A stretch of DNA of 64,000 nt from Georgenia subflava (GCF_009193155.1 NZ_VUKD01000003.1:372001-436000), one strand, 5' to 3'. Positions 1 through 10,726 are shown, counted from the stretch's first letter. Notes: generated by a model not told the origin, from the sequence alone. Numbers and translations: made by a program.

Positions 1-162
1 GCGGAGCTCGGCCTCCCGCTCCCGGTAGGCGGCGGTGAAGTCCTGCGGCAGGTTGCGCAGCCGGTCCAGCACCGAGGGTGCCCTGCCGGCGGCGAGCACG
101 ACGGCGGTGCCGGCGACGGCGACCCCGAGCAGGCCGAGGCCGATCAGGAGCTTGGGGCTCAC
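1..162 (-). CDS. Small membrane-anchored protein, partial (C-terminus outside window)
   Basis: The visible 54 codons begin with GTG at 162 and encode a positively started hydrophobic segment (about residues 4-26, rich in L, G, V and A) followed by a charged stretch (DRLRNLPQDFTAAYREREAEL). This is a short single-pass protein with a cytoplasmic helical tail. The start overlaps the stop of the DUF948 gene by four bases (GTGA), so the two are translationally coupled. In many actinobacteria a DUF948 protein and a second small membrane protein lie between rpsD and alaS; the neighbour order here fits that, but alaS would lie beyond the left edge and is not seen. Function unknown. Confidence 0.75.
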   Translation of the reverse strand, partial: MSPKLLIGLGLLGVAVAGTAVVLAAGRAPSVLDRLRNLPQDFTAAYREREAELR

Positions 163-515
163 CGGGACCGGTCCTTCCTGCCGAGCACGCTGCGCACCGC
201 ATAGGAGAAGGCCGAGAGCTTGATGAGCGGGCCGCCGACCGTCGCGGAGACGAGCGTGGTGAGGGCGGAGACGTCCTCGGTGACCTGGGCGGCCGACGTG
301 GTGATGGTGTCCACCTTCGCGAGCTGGCCGTTGGTCGCGCGGATCGTCTGGGCGGCCTCGTCGATCGCGGGCAGCGTGTGGTCCGTCAGCTGCCTGACGG
401 TGCCCCGCGCCTCGTCGAGGACCTTGCCGAGCTTGAGCAGGGGCACGGCGAGGAAGATCACCAGCGCGACGAACGCCAGCGCCGCGACGAGACCGGCGAT
501 GTCACCGACGGACAT
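159..515 (-). CDS. DUF948 family membrane protein
   Basis: This 118-residue protein has one transmembrane segment (about residues 6-27) followed by a long heptad-like helix (about 28-95) of the kind seen in DUF948 proteins, which resemble the helical part of membrane-bound chemoreceptors but lack a signalling tip. The C-terminus is basic (RKDRSR). A strong ribosome site (AAAGGAG) lies seven bases before the ATG. It is coupled to the next small membrane protein by a GTGA overlap and separated from rpsD by a strong hairpin, so the pair is probably its own unit or continues into alaS. The molecular role of DUF948 proteins is not established. Confidence 0.85.
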   Translation of the reverse strand: MSVGDIAGLVAALAFVALVIFLAVPLLKLGKVLDEARGTVRQLTDHTLPAIDEAAQTIRATNGQLAKVDTITTSAAQVTEDVSALTTLVSATVGGPLIKLSAFSYAVRSVLGRKDRSR

Positions 516-608
516 GAGGGCTCCTTTTCGAGGGACGTGGGCGAGGGCCGGGCAGGCCCGCGACCTGGACGGATGCGCCGTCGGGAAGAATCTACCCGCA
601 ACACGGCG

Positions 609-647
609 GCGCCCCGGGAACCGGCACAGGCCGGCTGCCCGGGGCGC
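609..647 (-). terminator. Hairpin terminator after rpsD
   Basis: Perfect 10-bp arms GCGCCCCGGG (609-618) and CCCGGGGCGC (638-647) enclose a second inverted repeat (CCGGC/GCCGG, 621-635). It begins 25 bases after the rpsD stop. There is no T-tract, as is usual in this GC class, so termination efficiency is an inference. Confidence 0.65.
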
Positions 648-671
648 AGCGTCCGTCAGAGGTGGAGCAGG

Positions 672-1295
672 TCAGCGCGAGTAGTACTCGACGACCAGCT
701 GCTCGTTGCAGGTCACGGGGACCTCGGCGCGGCGCGGGCGGCGGACCAGCTCGGCGCGCAGCTTCTCGACCTGGACGTCGAGGTACTCGGGCACCTTGGG
801 CAGCACGTCGCGGTGGGCGCCGGCGGCGGCGACCTGGAACGGCACCATGGCCTGGCTCTTCGGCTTGACCTGGATGACCTGGCCGGGCTTCACGCGGAAG
901 GACGGACGGTCGACGAGCTTGCCGTCCACGAGGATGTGGCGGTGCACGACGGCCTGGCGGGCCTGGGCGATCGTGCGGGCGAAGCCGGAGCGCAGGACCA
1001 GGGCGTCCAGGCGCATCTCGAGGAGCTCGACCAGCGACTCACCGGTCAGGAACTGCTCGCGGCGGGCCTCCTCGAAGACGCGCTGGATCTGCGCCTCGCG
1101 GATGCCGTACTGGGCGCGCAGACGCTGCTTCTCCTTGAGGCGGACGGCGTAGTCGGACTCGGTACGGCGACGGGCGCGGCCGTGCTCGCCGGGGCCGTAG
1201 GGGCGCTTCTCGAAGTACTTGACGGCCTTCGGGGTGAGCGCGATGCCCAGGGCGCGGGAGAGGCGCACCTGACGGCGCGTGCGGGAAACTGCCAT
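672..1295 (-). CDS. rpsD: 30S ribosomal protein S4
   Basis: Primary 16S rRNA-binding protein that nucleates assembly of the small-subunit body and takes part in translational accuracy. The 207-residue product has the family N-terminus with the KRPYGPGEHG motif (about residues 30-39), an S4 RNA-binding domain (about 97-160, containing RLDALVLRSGFA) and the universal C-terminus NEQLVVEYYSR. It has no zinc-ligand cysteine cluster near the N-terminus, so it is the zinc-independent form. A ribosome site (AGGAAG) precedes the ATG. It stands alone rather than in an alpha-type ribosomal operon, as in many actinobacteria, and is flanked by a terminator. Confidence 0.98.
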   Translation of the reverse strand: MAVSRTRRQVRLSRALGIALTPKAVKYFEKRPYGPGEHGRARRRTESDYAVRLKEKQRLRAQYGIREAQIQRVFEEARREQFLTGESLVELLEMRLDALVLRSGFARTIAQARQAVVHRHILVDGKLVDRPSFRVKPGQVIQVKPKSQAMVPFQVAAAGAHRDVLPKVPEYLDVQVEKLRAELVRRPRRAEVPVTCNEQLVVEYYSR

Positions 1296-1433
1296 GAGAG
1301 AACTTCCTGTCGTGTTGACGTCACACCGGCGACGGCGGCTGCCGTGCGGCGTGGGGTCGACCCGTTGGCCATGACCCCAGGTGGTGGCCCGGTGCGCCGT
1401 CGGGAGTGACGGGGTCGGCCGGGCAACCGGGAA

Positions 1434-1439
1434 AGCCTA
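1434..1439 (-). promoter_or_regulatory. Possible -10 element for rpsD (TAGGCT)
   Basis: TAGGCT fits the actinobacterial TANNNT -10 pattern and lies just after the rarA stop, giving a leader of about 130 bases for rpsD. No convincing -35 hexamer is present at 16-18 bases. The leader could hold S4 autoregulation, but I see no defined structure that proves it. Confidence 0.3.
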
Positions 1440-2798
1440 TCACCGGCCGCCGGCGAGCAGCTGCCTGATCTTCTCGAGGCGGAGTGTGATGTCGCGCTCG
1501 TGCCCGCGCCCGGTGGGTTCGTAGTACCGGGCGCCGACGAGATCGTCGGGTACGTACTGCTGGGCGGCGACGGCGTGGGGCTCGTCGTGGGCGTAGACGT
1601 ACCCCGCGCCGTGGCCGTGGCCCTCGGCACCGGCGTAGTGGGTGTCGCGCAGGTGCACCGGCACGGGCCCGGCCTTGCCCGCTCGCACGTCGGCCATGGC
1701 GGCGCCGATGGCCTTGTAGGCCGCGTTGGACTTCGGCGCCGTGGCCACGTGCACCACCGCCTCGGAGAGCACGAGCGCCCCCTCGGGCATGCCGATGAGC
1801 TGGACGGCCTGGGCCGCGGCGACCGCCGTCTGCAGCGCGGAGGGATCGGCCATGCCGACCTCCTCGGCGGCGGCGATGACGATCCGCCGGGCGATGAAGC
1901 GCGGGTCCTCCCCCGCCACGATCATCCGGGCGAGGTAGTGCAGGGCGGCGTCGACGTCGGAGCCGCGCATGGACTTGATGAAGGCCGAGGTGACGTCGTA
2001 GTGCTGGTCGCCGGCCCGGTCGTAGCGCACGGCCGCGACGTCGACCGCCCGCTCGACGGCGCCGAGGGTGATGACGTCCTCACCCGCCGCGTCGGCCGAT
2101 CCCGCCGCCGCCTCCAGGATGGTCAGCGCCTTGCGGGCGTCGGCCCCCGCGAGGCGCACGAGGTGGTCGGCCGCGTCCTCGTCCAGCGTGAGGGCGCCTC
2201 CGAGGCCCCGCTCGTCCGTCACGGCCCGCGCGACGAGGTCGCGCACGTGCTCCTCGGCGAGCGGGCGCAGGGTGAGCAGGAGCGAGCGGGACAGCAGCGG
2301 CGAGATGACCGAGAAGCTGGGGTTCTCCGTCGTGGCCGCGACGAGGGTGACCCATCGGTTCTCCACGCTGGGCAGCAACGCGTCCTGCTGGGACTTGGAG
2401 AACCGGTGCACCTCGTCGATGAAGAGGACCGTCTCCTCCCCTGAGGTGACCAGGCGTCGTCGGGCATCCTCGATGACCGCCCGGACGTCCTTGACGCCGG
2501 CGGTGACCGCGGACAGCTCGGTGAAGCGCCGGCCCGAGCCGTGCGCGACGAGATAGGCGAGGGTCGTCTTGCCGGTCCCCGGCGGCCCCCACAGCACCAC
2601 CGAGGAGGGAGCGATGCGCCGCCGGCCGGGCTCGGCCGGCTCCACCAGGCGCCGCAGCGGCGAGCCCGCCTCGAGGAGGTGGTCCTGGCCGAGGACCTCC
2701 TCCAGGGTCGCCGGACGCATCCGCACGGCGAGCGGTGCGCCGTGCCCGACGGCGGGCACCCCGGCGTCGTCGGCCCCGGCCGCCTCGAAGAGATCCAC
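1440..2798 (-). CDS. rarA: Replication-associated recombination protein A (AAA ATPase)
   Basis: RarA/MgsA is a clamp-loader-like AAA+ ATPase that acts at stalled replication forks and interacts with single-strand binding protein. The 452-residue protein shows the order expected: N-terminal [16 protein letters not shown] (about residues 27-42), Walker [11 protein letters not shown] (71-80), Walker B LFIDEVHR (125-132), sensor-1 region AATTENPSF, and a C-terminal helical tetramerisation part containing [17 protein letters not shown]. Length matches the family. The start is GTG, chosen because it sits exactly six bases after a TAGCCT hexamer (leaderless arrangement) and no ribosome site is present. 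Confidence 0.95.
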   Translation of the reverse strand: MDLFEAAGADDAGVPAVGHGAPLAVRMRPATLEEVLGQDHLLEAGSPLRRLVEPAEPGRRRIAPSSVVLWGPPGTGKTTLAYLVAHGSGRRFTELSAVTAGVKDVRAVIEDARRRLVTSGEETVLFIDEVHRFSKSQQDALLPSVENRWVTLVAATTENPSFSVISPLLSRSLLLTLRPLAEEHVRDLVARAVTDERGLGGALTLDEDAADHLVRLAGADARKALTILEAAAGSADAAGEDVITLGAVERAVDVAAVRYDRAGDQHYDVTSAFIKSMRGSDVDAALHYLARMIVAGEDPRFIARRIVIAAAEEVGMADPSALQTAVAAAQAVQLIGMPEGALVLSEAVVHVATAPKSNAAYKAIGAAMADVRAGKAGPVPVHLRDTHYAGAEGHGHGAGYVYAHDEPHAVAAQQYVPDDLVGARYYEPTGRGHERDITLRLEKIRQLLAGGR

Positions 2799-2804
2799 CC
2801 CTGA

Positions 2805-2810
2805 AGGCTA
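2805..2810 (-). promoter_or_regulatory. -10 element of a leaderless rarA transcript (TAGCCT)
   Basis: TAGCCT ends six bases before the rarA GTG, so transcription would start at or next to the start codon. There is no Shine-Dalgarno sequence. The same spacing is seen before the metallo-hydrolase, rel and HNH genes of this window. Confidence 0.5.
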
Positions 2811-2948
2811 CGACGCCGCGGGGACGGAGCCGGACGAGGCACCTCCTCGTGCACCGCCTCGTGCACCGCCACGTATGCCGCGTGCGGTGAGGGGCACCAC
2901 GACGGCTGGTGGCACGAGCGGTGGCCGGACGGTGCGAAACTGTGGGAC

Positions 2949-5204
2949 GTGTTCGACCTCATCGGCCGGTTCGTCGCCCGCCATCCCCGCGTCGTCGTAC
3001 TCGTCTGGGCCCTGCTCGCGGTGGTGTGCGGCACGGCCGCGCTGACCGGGTTCGCCGGTCCTGGCCTGTTCGAGCGGCTGCAGACGGGCGCCCCGGTCGT
3101 GCCCGGCTCGGAGAGCGAGGAGGGGCGCGAGATCCTCACCGCGGAGGGCGAGTCCCCCGAGCAGGTGTCGATGGTGGTCCAGGGCGTCGACCTCGCCGAC
3201 CCGGCCGCCCTGCCCGAGCTCGCCGCCGCACTGGAGCCGGCGCACACCGACCTCGCCGCCCTCGACGGCGTCGAGTCGGTCGTGGACCCGTTCGTGCTGC
3301 CCGACATGCTGGCGAACCCCGCCGCGGCCGGGCTGGTCTCGGCCGAGCAGGACGGCTTCCTCATGGTGGTGGTGCTGGCGGACGACGCCGAGGAGGGCGT
3401 GCACGACGCCGTCGTCGAGCGACTGCGCGAGGTGCCCGCCGAGCTCGCCGGGACGGCGCCCGGGGCGAGCGGCATCGTCAGCTCGAACACGCTGTTCGCG
3501 GACGCGATCGTCGAGCAGGTGCAGGAGGACCTCGTCGCCGGCGAGGCCGTCGCGCTGCCGGTGGCGCTGCTGATCATGGTGGTCGTGTTCGGCGGGTTCC
3601 TGGCCGCCGGTCTGCCGCTGATCGGCGCCGTCGTCTCGATCGTCGGCGGGCTCGGCATCCTCCTCGCTCTCACCTACTCGATGAACGTCGACTCGTTCGT
3701 CGTCAACGTCGTCACCGTGCTGAGCCTCGCGCTGTCCATCGACTACGGCCTGCTCGTGGTCTCGCGCTACCGTGAGGAGATCCACCGCCTCGAGCGCGAC
3801 CGCCCGGCGGAGGCCGCGCCGGCCGGCCGGCGACGCCGCCGGCGGGCCGGGCGGGACCCGGTGCTGCTCGAGGCCGTGCGCACCACCGTGGCCACGGCCG
3901 GACGCACCGTCATCTTCTCCGCCCTCACGGTCACGTTCGCCGTGGCCGGCCTGCTGCTCCTGCGACCGGAGGTGCTGCGCGCGATCGCCTCGGCCGGCAT
4001 CGCCGCGGTGCTGCTCGCCGTCGCGTGCGCCGTCACCCTCGTCCCGGCGCTGCTGGTGCTCCTCGGCGACCGCATGCGCCGGCCGTCGGTGCTCTCGCGG
4101 GTGCCCGGACTACGCGCGTTCCTGCGCGGCTTCGGTGACATCGCACCGAACGAGGGGGTCTTCTCCAAGCTCGCCCGCCGGGTGCACGCCCACCCGTGGC
4201 TGGTGCTCGTCGGGTCGCTGGCCGTTCTGCTCCTGCTCGCCTCGCCGGTCACGGGGCTCACCATGCGTAGCTCGACCACCGAGCTGCTCCCGCCCGACTC
4301 CGACCAGCGGGACTACATCGCCGTCCTCGCCGAGGACTACCCCGGCTCCCGCACGCCCGACCTCACGGTCGTGGCCGACGCCGGGACCGCCGACGCGGCC
4401 GAGCTCGGCGCGGAGATCGCGACGCTCGACCGTGTGGAGACGGTGACGGGCCCGGTCGAGTCCGGCGACCACACGGTCCTGTCGGTCTTCCTCGACGTCG
4501 ACGACCCGGCCGGTGCGGAGGCGACCGCCGCCGTCGAGCAGGTCCGCGCACTCGACCCCGGGTTCGAGACCTGGGTGCTCGGGCAGGCGGCGAACCAGCT
4601 CGACTTCAACGACGCGCTCGTGGACGGCCTGCCCCTGGCCGCCGTCGTCGTGGTGCTCGCCATCTTCGTCCTGCTGTTCCTGATGACCGGCTCGCTGCTG
4701 GTGCCGCTCAAGGCCCTCCTGGTCAACCTGCTCTCGCTGACCGCGTCGCTGGGCGTGACCGTGTGGATCTTCCAGGAGGGGCACCTGACCGGACTGCTGG
4801 ACTTCGCACCGGTCGCCGGCCTGGAGTCCTACGTGGTGGCGATCGCCGTCGCGTTCGGCTTCGGCCTCGCCATGGACTACGAGGTCTTCCTGCTCTCGCG
4901 CATCAAGGAGTACTGGGACGCCGGACGGGACAACGACGAGGCGGTCGAGCGGGGGCTGCAGCGCTCCGGGCGCATCATCACGTCCGCGGCCCTGATCATG
5001 GTCGCGGTCTTCGCCGGATTCGTCACGGGCGAGCTGATCGCGATCAAGCAGGCCGGCGTCGCCCTCGCGGTGGTCGTGCTCGTCGACGCCACCCTCGTGC
5101 GCATGCTCCTGGTGCCCGCCACCATGACGCTGCTCGGCAGGTGGAACTGGTGGGCGCCGGCGCCGATGCGCCGCTTCTACTCGAAGTTCAAGATCGTCCA
5201 CTGA
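2949..5204 (+). CDS. MMPL-family RND-like transporter
   Basis: Large inner-membrane transporter of the MMPL/RND superfamily, proton-driven and usually exporting lipids or hydrophobic compounds; the substrate here cannot be read. The 751-residue protein has the duplicated topology: a first membrane helix (about 13-33), an extracytoplasmic domain, a bundle of five helices (about 195-375) with SIDYGLLVVSRYREE (about 262-276), a basic cytoplasmic loop (about 285-300), then a second copy with a helix near 415, another external domain, and a bundle (about 560-740) containing LAMDYEVFLLSRIKEYW. The Asp-Tyr pairs in the two copies match the proton-relay positions of MmpL proteins. Start GTG at 2949. 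It is transcribed alone and faces the YciO gene. Confidence 0.9.
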   Translation: MFDLIGRFVARHPRVVVLVWALLAVVCGTAALTGFAGPGLFERLQTGAPVVPGSESEEGREILTAEGESPEQVSMVVQGVDLADPAALPELAAALEPAHTDLAALDGVESVVDPFVLPDMLANPAAAGLVSAEQDGFLMVVVLADDAEEGVHDAVVERLREVPAELAGTAPGASGIVSSNTLFADAIVEQVQEDLVAGEAVALPVALLIMVVVFGGFLAAGLPLIGAVVSIVGGLGILLALTYSMNVDSFVVNVVTVLSLALSIDYGLLVVSRYREEIHRLERDRPAEAAPAGRRRRRRAGRDPVLLEAVRTTVATAGRTVIFSALTVTFAVAGLLLLRPEVLRAIASAGIAAVLLAVACAVTLVPALLVLLGDRMRRPSVLSRVPGLRAFLRGFGDIAPNEGVFSKLARRVHAHPWLVLVGSLAVLLLLASPVTGLTMRSSTTELLPPDSDQRDYIAVLAEDYPGSRTPDLTVVADAGTADAAELGAEIATLDRVETVTGPVESGDHTVLSVFLDVDDPAGAEATAAVEQVRALDPGFETWVLGQAANQLDFNDALVDGLPLAAVVVVLAIFVLLFLMTGSLLVPLKALLVNLLSLTASLGVTVWIFQEGHLTGLLDFAPVAGLESYVVAIAVAFGFGLAMDYEVFLLSRIKEYWDAGRDNDEAVERGLQRSGRIITSAALIMVAVFAGFVTGELIAIKQAGVALAVVVLVDATLVRMLLVPATMTLLGRWNWWAPAPMRRFYSKFKIVH

Positions 5205-5212
5205 GCCGCGTG

Positions 5213-5280
5213 CCGTGCGCAGCCGCGGCGCGCACGGGACGCACCGGTGCCTCGGTCGGTGCCCGACGGACCACCGTCGG
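5213..5280. terminator. Two hairpins between convergent MMPL and YciO genes
   Basis: CCGTGCGC (5213-5220) pairs with GCGCACGG (5230-5237), and CCGACGG (5263-5269) with CCGTCGG (5274-5280) over a four-base loop. They lie between convergent genes and could terminate both. Confidence 0.45.
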
Positions 5281-5282
5281 CG

Positions 5283-5339
5283 GCGCCGCCCGCGTTCACA
5301 GGAAACGGTCCGCGCCGCCCGCGTTCACAGGAAACGGTC
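5283..5339. repeat. 28-bp direct duplication covering the end of the YciO gene
   Basis: Two identical 28-bp copies (5283-5310 and 5312-5339) are separated by one base. The right copy contains the last codons and the TGA stop of the YciO gene (DRFL-stop); the left copy repeats the same codons and stop in the 3' flank, in a shifted frame. It is thus a precise duplication of a gene end. Confidence 0.9.
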
Positions 5340-5945
5340 GGGATCGCCCGCACCGGTGCGCAGGACCTCGGGCACTCCGGACGTCAGGTCGACCACCGTG
5401 GTCGGCTCCGAGGAGTCGACGGCGGAGTCGACGATGACGTCGACGAGGTGGTCGATCTCGTCCTTGACCACCCAGCCCTCGACCATCGGCGTCTCCTCGC
5501 CGGGCAGGATGAGGGTGCTCGACAGGAGCGGCTCCCCCAGCTCGGCCAGCAGCGCCTGGGTCGTGCGGTGGTCGGGGATGCGTGCCCCGACCGTGTGCTT
5601 CTTCGGGTGCAGCAGCCGGCGTGGCACCTCCTGCGTGCCGCGCAGGATGAAGGTGTACGGCCCCGGCGTCGCGGACTTGATGAGCCGGAACATCGCGTTG
5701 TCGACCACCACGAACTGGCCGAGCTGGGCGAAGTCCGCGCACATGAGGGTGAAGTGGTGCTTGTCGTCCAGCCGGCGCAACGCCTTGATGCGGTCCAGCC
5801 CCTCCTTGTTTCCCAGCGAACAGCCGACGGCGTACCCGGAGTCTGTGGGGTAGGCGATCAGACCGCCGTCGCGGACGACGTCCATCGCCTGGGTGACCAG
5901 TCGCGGCTGGGGGTCCTGCGGGTGGATGTCGAGGTAGCGGGCCAT
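5325..5945 (-). CDS. YciO-type YrdC-domain protein (L-threonylcarbamoyladenylate synthase family)
   Basis: YrdC-fold proteins bind RNA and nucleotides; the TsaC/Sua5 members make threonylcarbamoyl-AMP for the t6A modification of tRNA, while YciO paralogues have a less certain role. The 206-residue product has the same length as E. coli YciO and the typical start MARYLDIHPQDPQPRLV, then IAYPTDSGYAVGC, LRRLDDKHHFTLMC, TPGPYTFILRGT and LSSTLILPG. The YciO-like layout rather than TsaC is judged from this pattern, so the exact activity is uncertain. The ATG at 5945 was chosen over an upstream extension of 62 codons because conservation starts there. A 28-bp duplication spans its stop codon. Confidence 0.85.
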   Translation of the reverse strand: MARYLDIHPQDPQPRLVTQAMDVVRDGGLIAYPTDSGYAVGCSLGNKEGLDRIKALRRLDDKHHFTLMCADFAQLGQFVVVDNAMFRLIKSATPGPYTFILRGTQEVPRRLLHPKKHTVGARIPDHRTTQALLAELGEPLLSSTLILPGEETPMVEGWVVKDEIDHLVDVIVDSAVDSSEPTTVVDLTSGVPEVLRTGAGDPDRFL

Positions 5946-6088
5946 GGCGGCAGTCTTGCGTACCGCCCGCGGTCCCGTCCTGCGAAGCACGGGGCGCGCC
6001 GGCAGCTCGGCGCGGCCGATACCGCGCCTTCCGACGCGTGGCACTGAGGGCGGGGACGGTCCCCTGGCGGCCGGGGATGGTCGCTGCT

Positions 6089-6218
6089 GACGTCGGGGAC
6101 AGCCGCCAAGGACGCCGGGGACGGCCGCCAATGACGCCGCGGATGGCGGCCGAAGATGCCGGGGACGGCGCCGAAGACGCCGGGGACGGGCGCTACCGAC
6201 GTCGCGGTCGCCGGGCCC
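6089..6218. repeat. Degenerate 22-bp tandem repeat downstream of the GNAT gene
   Basis: Five to six head-to-tail units of about 22 bp (6089-6110, 6111-6132, 6133-6154, 6155-6175, 6176-6197, and a degraded one) follow the pattern GACGYCGGGGACGGCCGCCAA with substitutions. They end a few bases from the stop of the GNAT gene at 6223. The rest of the 277-bp gap to the YciO start shows nothing else convincing. Confidence 0.8.
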
Positions 6219-6222
6219 CCGC

Positions 6223-6993
6223 TTAGTGCTGCGCGGGAACCAGGTTCTCGATCTCCGCGCCGACGCGGAAGCCGAGCCGGAGGTACAACGTACGGGCGGC
6301 GTCGTTGTCGGACCAGATACCCAGGTGCACCAGCGGTCCTTGCGCCAGCCCCCAGCGCGTGGCCGCGGCCGTCAGCGCCGACGCGATACCGCGACGCCGG
6401 TGCTCGGGCACGACGGTGACCGCGGAGAGGTGGACGCCCGAGCCGTCGGCCGACGCCAGCCTGGCCGCGAGGACGGCGACGAGCTCGCCGTCGGCGGTGC
6501 GCCAGCCCCACCACGTGCGCGTGGCGTCGTCGTCGCGGTCGGAACGCTCGGGGTAGCCCCTGGCGAGGACCGCGCCCGCGGCGGCCAGCGCACCGGTGCC
6601 CGTGCCGAGGATCTCGGCGCGGTCCTCGCCGAGGCGCTGCTCGGGCTGGGAGTCGCAGGCCAGCCAGTCCCATGACCCGCCCGGGACCAGCGCGAACCGC
6701 TCGCGGACCTGGGCCGGCACGTGCGTCCAGGTGCCGCGCGGCAGCAGGGCGTGGACGAGGCCCCCGGGGAGCTCGGCGGTGCCGAGCACGCGTGCGAGCG
6801 CCTCCGGCTCGCCGAGCCCGACCAGCGCGTCGCCGCCGTGACGTCCGACGAGTGTCAGCGCCGCTGTGGGCTCCGCCGTGTCGTCGGTCCAGACCTCGCG
6901 GGCGGCGAACCTGGCGGAGTTGGCGCGCCAGAACGGCCAGCGTGCGAGGAGCTCCTCCTCGACGCCGGCCGTCCGGACGGTTCGGCTCGTCAC
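6223..6993 (-). CDS. GNAT-family N-acetyltransferase
   Basis: The C-terminal third carries a clear GNAT acetyl-CoA-binding core: VTVVPEHRRRGIASALT (motif A with the R/Q-x-x-G-x-G/A loop) followed by a second strand-helix and the typical LGFRVG near the end. The N-terminal two thirds (W- and A-rich) do not match a family I can name, so the acceptor is unknown. The start is uncertain: I prefer GTG at 6993 (256 residues), since an alternative ATG/GTG at 7068 would overlap the aspS end by about 60 bases. No strong ribosome site is visible; coupling to aspS, whose stop lies 14 bases upstream, is likely. Confidence 0.8.
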   Translation of the reverse strand: MTSRTVRTAGVEEELLARWPFWRANSARFAAREVWTDDTAEPTAALTLVGRHGGDALVGLGEPEALARVLGTAELPGGLVHALLPRGTWTHVPAQVRERFALVPGGSWDWLACDSQPEQRLGEDRAEILGTGTGALAAAGAVLARGYPERSDRDDDATRTWWGWRTADGELVAVLAARLASADGSGVHLSAVTVVPEHRRRGIASALTAAATRWGLAQGPLVHLGIWSDNDAARTLYLRLGFRVGAEIENLVPAQH

Positions 6994-7006
6994 CGCGATG
7001 CTGCTG

Positions 7007-8947
<1,941 letters not shown>

Positions 8948-9003
8948 GAGGGTCCTTCCGGTCGTGTGCGGGGCGCACCGCTAGACGGGCGGGCGCACCG
9001 ACG

Positions 9004-9009
9004 ATCCTA
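9004..9009 (-). promoter_or_regulatory. Possible -10 element for aspS (TAGGAT)
   Basis: TAGGAT lies about 57 bases before the aspS GTG, leaving a short leader with a ribosome site. The -35 region is weak. Confidence 0.35.
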
Positions 9010-9118
9010 AGACCTGGCCGGGACGCCCTGCCCGGGCCGGCCCACGCGTCCCTGCGGAGCGGGTGTCGCCGCTGTGGCGGGTTGGCTGGACGCGTGCGCG
9101 GCGGTCCATCATCAGGGG

Positions 9119-10645
9119 GTGAGCGAACGACCCTGGACGACGGGCACCGACGGCACGTCGTCGCCGGACGGCGTGACCCCCGCGCCCGACGGCGCGCGGG
9201 CAGCCTCGCCCGGCGGCGTGGCCCCGCGGGTAGCCCCGCCCGGGGGCGCGGCCGCGCCGACAGCCCCGGCCGACGGCGTGGCACCGGCGGCAGCCCCGCC
9301 CGATCTCGTCCGGCTCCTGCTGGTCGCCTCCGTCGCGCTCATCACCCTCGTCGCCTTCGAGAACCTCGCCGTCAGCACGGCGATGCCCGCCGTCGCCGAG
9401 GACCTGGGCGGGCTCCGCCTGTACGCGGTCGCCTCCGGTGTCCCCCTGGCCGCGGGGCTCGTCGCCACCGCAGTCTCCGGCGCCTGGTCCGACGCGCGCG
9501 GCCCGCGCGGCTCCCTCCTCGCGGGCATCGTCCTCTTCAGCACGGGCCTCGTGATCGCGGGGCTGGCGCCGTCCATGGAGATCCTGGTCGTGGGCCGTGC
9601 GGTTCAGGGCTTCGGCGGCGGGCTGCTCGTGGTGCCGCTGTACGTCCTCGTCGGGGCGATGGTGCCCGCCGCACGCCAGCCGGCGTTCTTCGCCGCCTTC
9701 TCCGCCGCCTGGGTGGTGCCCGCCCTCGTCGGCCCCGGGGTGACCGGCCTCGTCGTCGACCACGCCTCGTGGCGCTGGATCTTCCTCGGCGTCCCGGCGC
9801 TGACCCTCGGGGTGAGCGCGCTGCTCCTGCCCCTCCTGCGGCACATCCCGCCGCACGGGTCGCGGTCGGACCCGGCGGTGCGGCACAGTCGCCTGCTGCT
9901 GGCTGCCACAGGTACCGGCGCAGCCGTCGCGGTCCTCCAGGTGGCCGGCTCGCAGACCGGCTCCGAGATGGCTGCCTGGGTGGTTCCGGCAGCCATCGTC
10001 GCCGCAGCCGTTCTCGTGCTGTGCCTGCCGCCCCTCGTCCCGGCGGGCACTGTCCGGCTGCTGCGCGGGGTGCCGTCCGCCGTCGCCTGCCGGACCCTGC
10101 TCAACGCCACCTTCATGACGGCGCAGACCTTCCTGCCTCTGCTGCTCGTGCGAGAGCACGGCTGGCCGGTCTGGCAGGCCGGTCTCGTGCTCACCGTCGC
10201 CTCGGTGGCGTGGGCGACGGGAGCCGCGATCCAAGGGCGAGTGACCTCCACCGCCGGCCGCGACCGGCTCAGCTGGCTCGGGCCGCTGCTGCTCGCGGCC
10301 GGGACGTTCATCACCGCCGGTGCCACGCTGGAGGCCGTGACACCGTGGATCGTCGTGGTCGGCTGGGCGCTCGGCGGCACGGGCATGGGCCTGGCGTACC
10401 CGGCGCTCTCCGTGCTGGTGCTGCAGGCCACCCCGCCTGCCCGGCACGGGCGGATCAGCTCCTCCTTGCAGGTCGCCGACGCGCTGGGCGCCGCCATGGG
10501 ACTGGCCGCCTCCGGGGCGTTGTTCACGGCCCTCGTGGGGACCGGCGGCACGGACGCCTACCTGGCCGGCCTCCTGCTCGCCTCCGGGCTCGGCCTCGTC
10601 GCGTCGGTCGCAGGAGCGCGTGCGGCGGCACCGGTCGTCGGCTGA
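9119..10645 (+). CDS. MFS transporter (drug-exporter type)
   Basis: A 508-residue major-facilitator permease. After a 60-residue A/P/G-rich cytoplasmic N-terminus there are about 13-14 hydrophobic helices, with the motif-A-like loop GAWSDARGPRGSLL after helix 2 and GRAVQGFGGG in helix 4, the pattern of DHA-type drug:proton antiporters. The substrate cannot be told from sequence. It is divergent from aspS. The start is ambiguous: GTG at 9119 was preferred to GTG at 9074; a CATCAT hexamer six bases before it would fit a leaderless transcript. Its stop codon lies inside a tandem repeat that runs into the 3' flank. Confidence 0.85.
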   Translation: MSERPWTTGTDGTSSPDGVTPAPDGARAASPGGVAPRVAPPGGAAAPTAPADGVAPAAAPPDLVRLLLVASVALITLVAFENLAVSTAMPAVAEDLGGLRLYAVASGVPLAAGLVATAVSGAWSDARGPRGSLLAGIVLFSTGLVIAGLAPSMEILVVGRAVQGFGGGLLVVPLYVLVGAMVPAARQPAFFAAFSAAWVVPALVGPGVTGLVVDHASWRWIFLGVPALTLGVSALLLPLLRHIPPHGSRSDPAVRHSRLLLAATGTGAAVAVLQVAGSQTGSEMAAWVVPAAIVAAAVLVLCLPPLVPAGTVRLLRGVPSAVACRTLLNATFMTAQTFLPLLLVREHGWPVWQAGLVLTVASVAWATGAAIQGRVTSTAGRDRLSWLGPLLLAAGTFITAGATLEAVTPWIVVVGWALGGTGMGLAYPALSVLVLQATPPARHGRISSSLQVADALGAAMGLAASGALFTALVGTGGTDAYLAGLLLASGLGLVASVAGARAAAPVVG

Positions 10646-10726
10646 CGGCTGACGGCTGACGCCATGACGGCTGACGCCATGACGGCTGGCGCCCGACGGC
10701 GTGGGCCCGACGCCATGACGGCTGAC
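10640..10726. repeat. GGCTGAC/GCCATGAC tandem repeat overlapping the MFS stop codon
   Basis: Units GGCTGAC occur three times in a row (10640-10660), then alternate with GCCATGAC (10661-10668, 10676-10683, 10712-10719). The stop codon TGA at 10643-10645 is part of the first unit. The rest of the 297-bp gap before the helicase gene is leader sequence. Confidence 0.85.
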
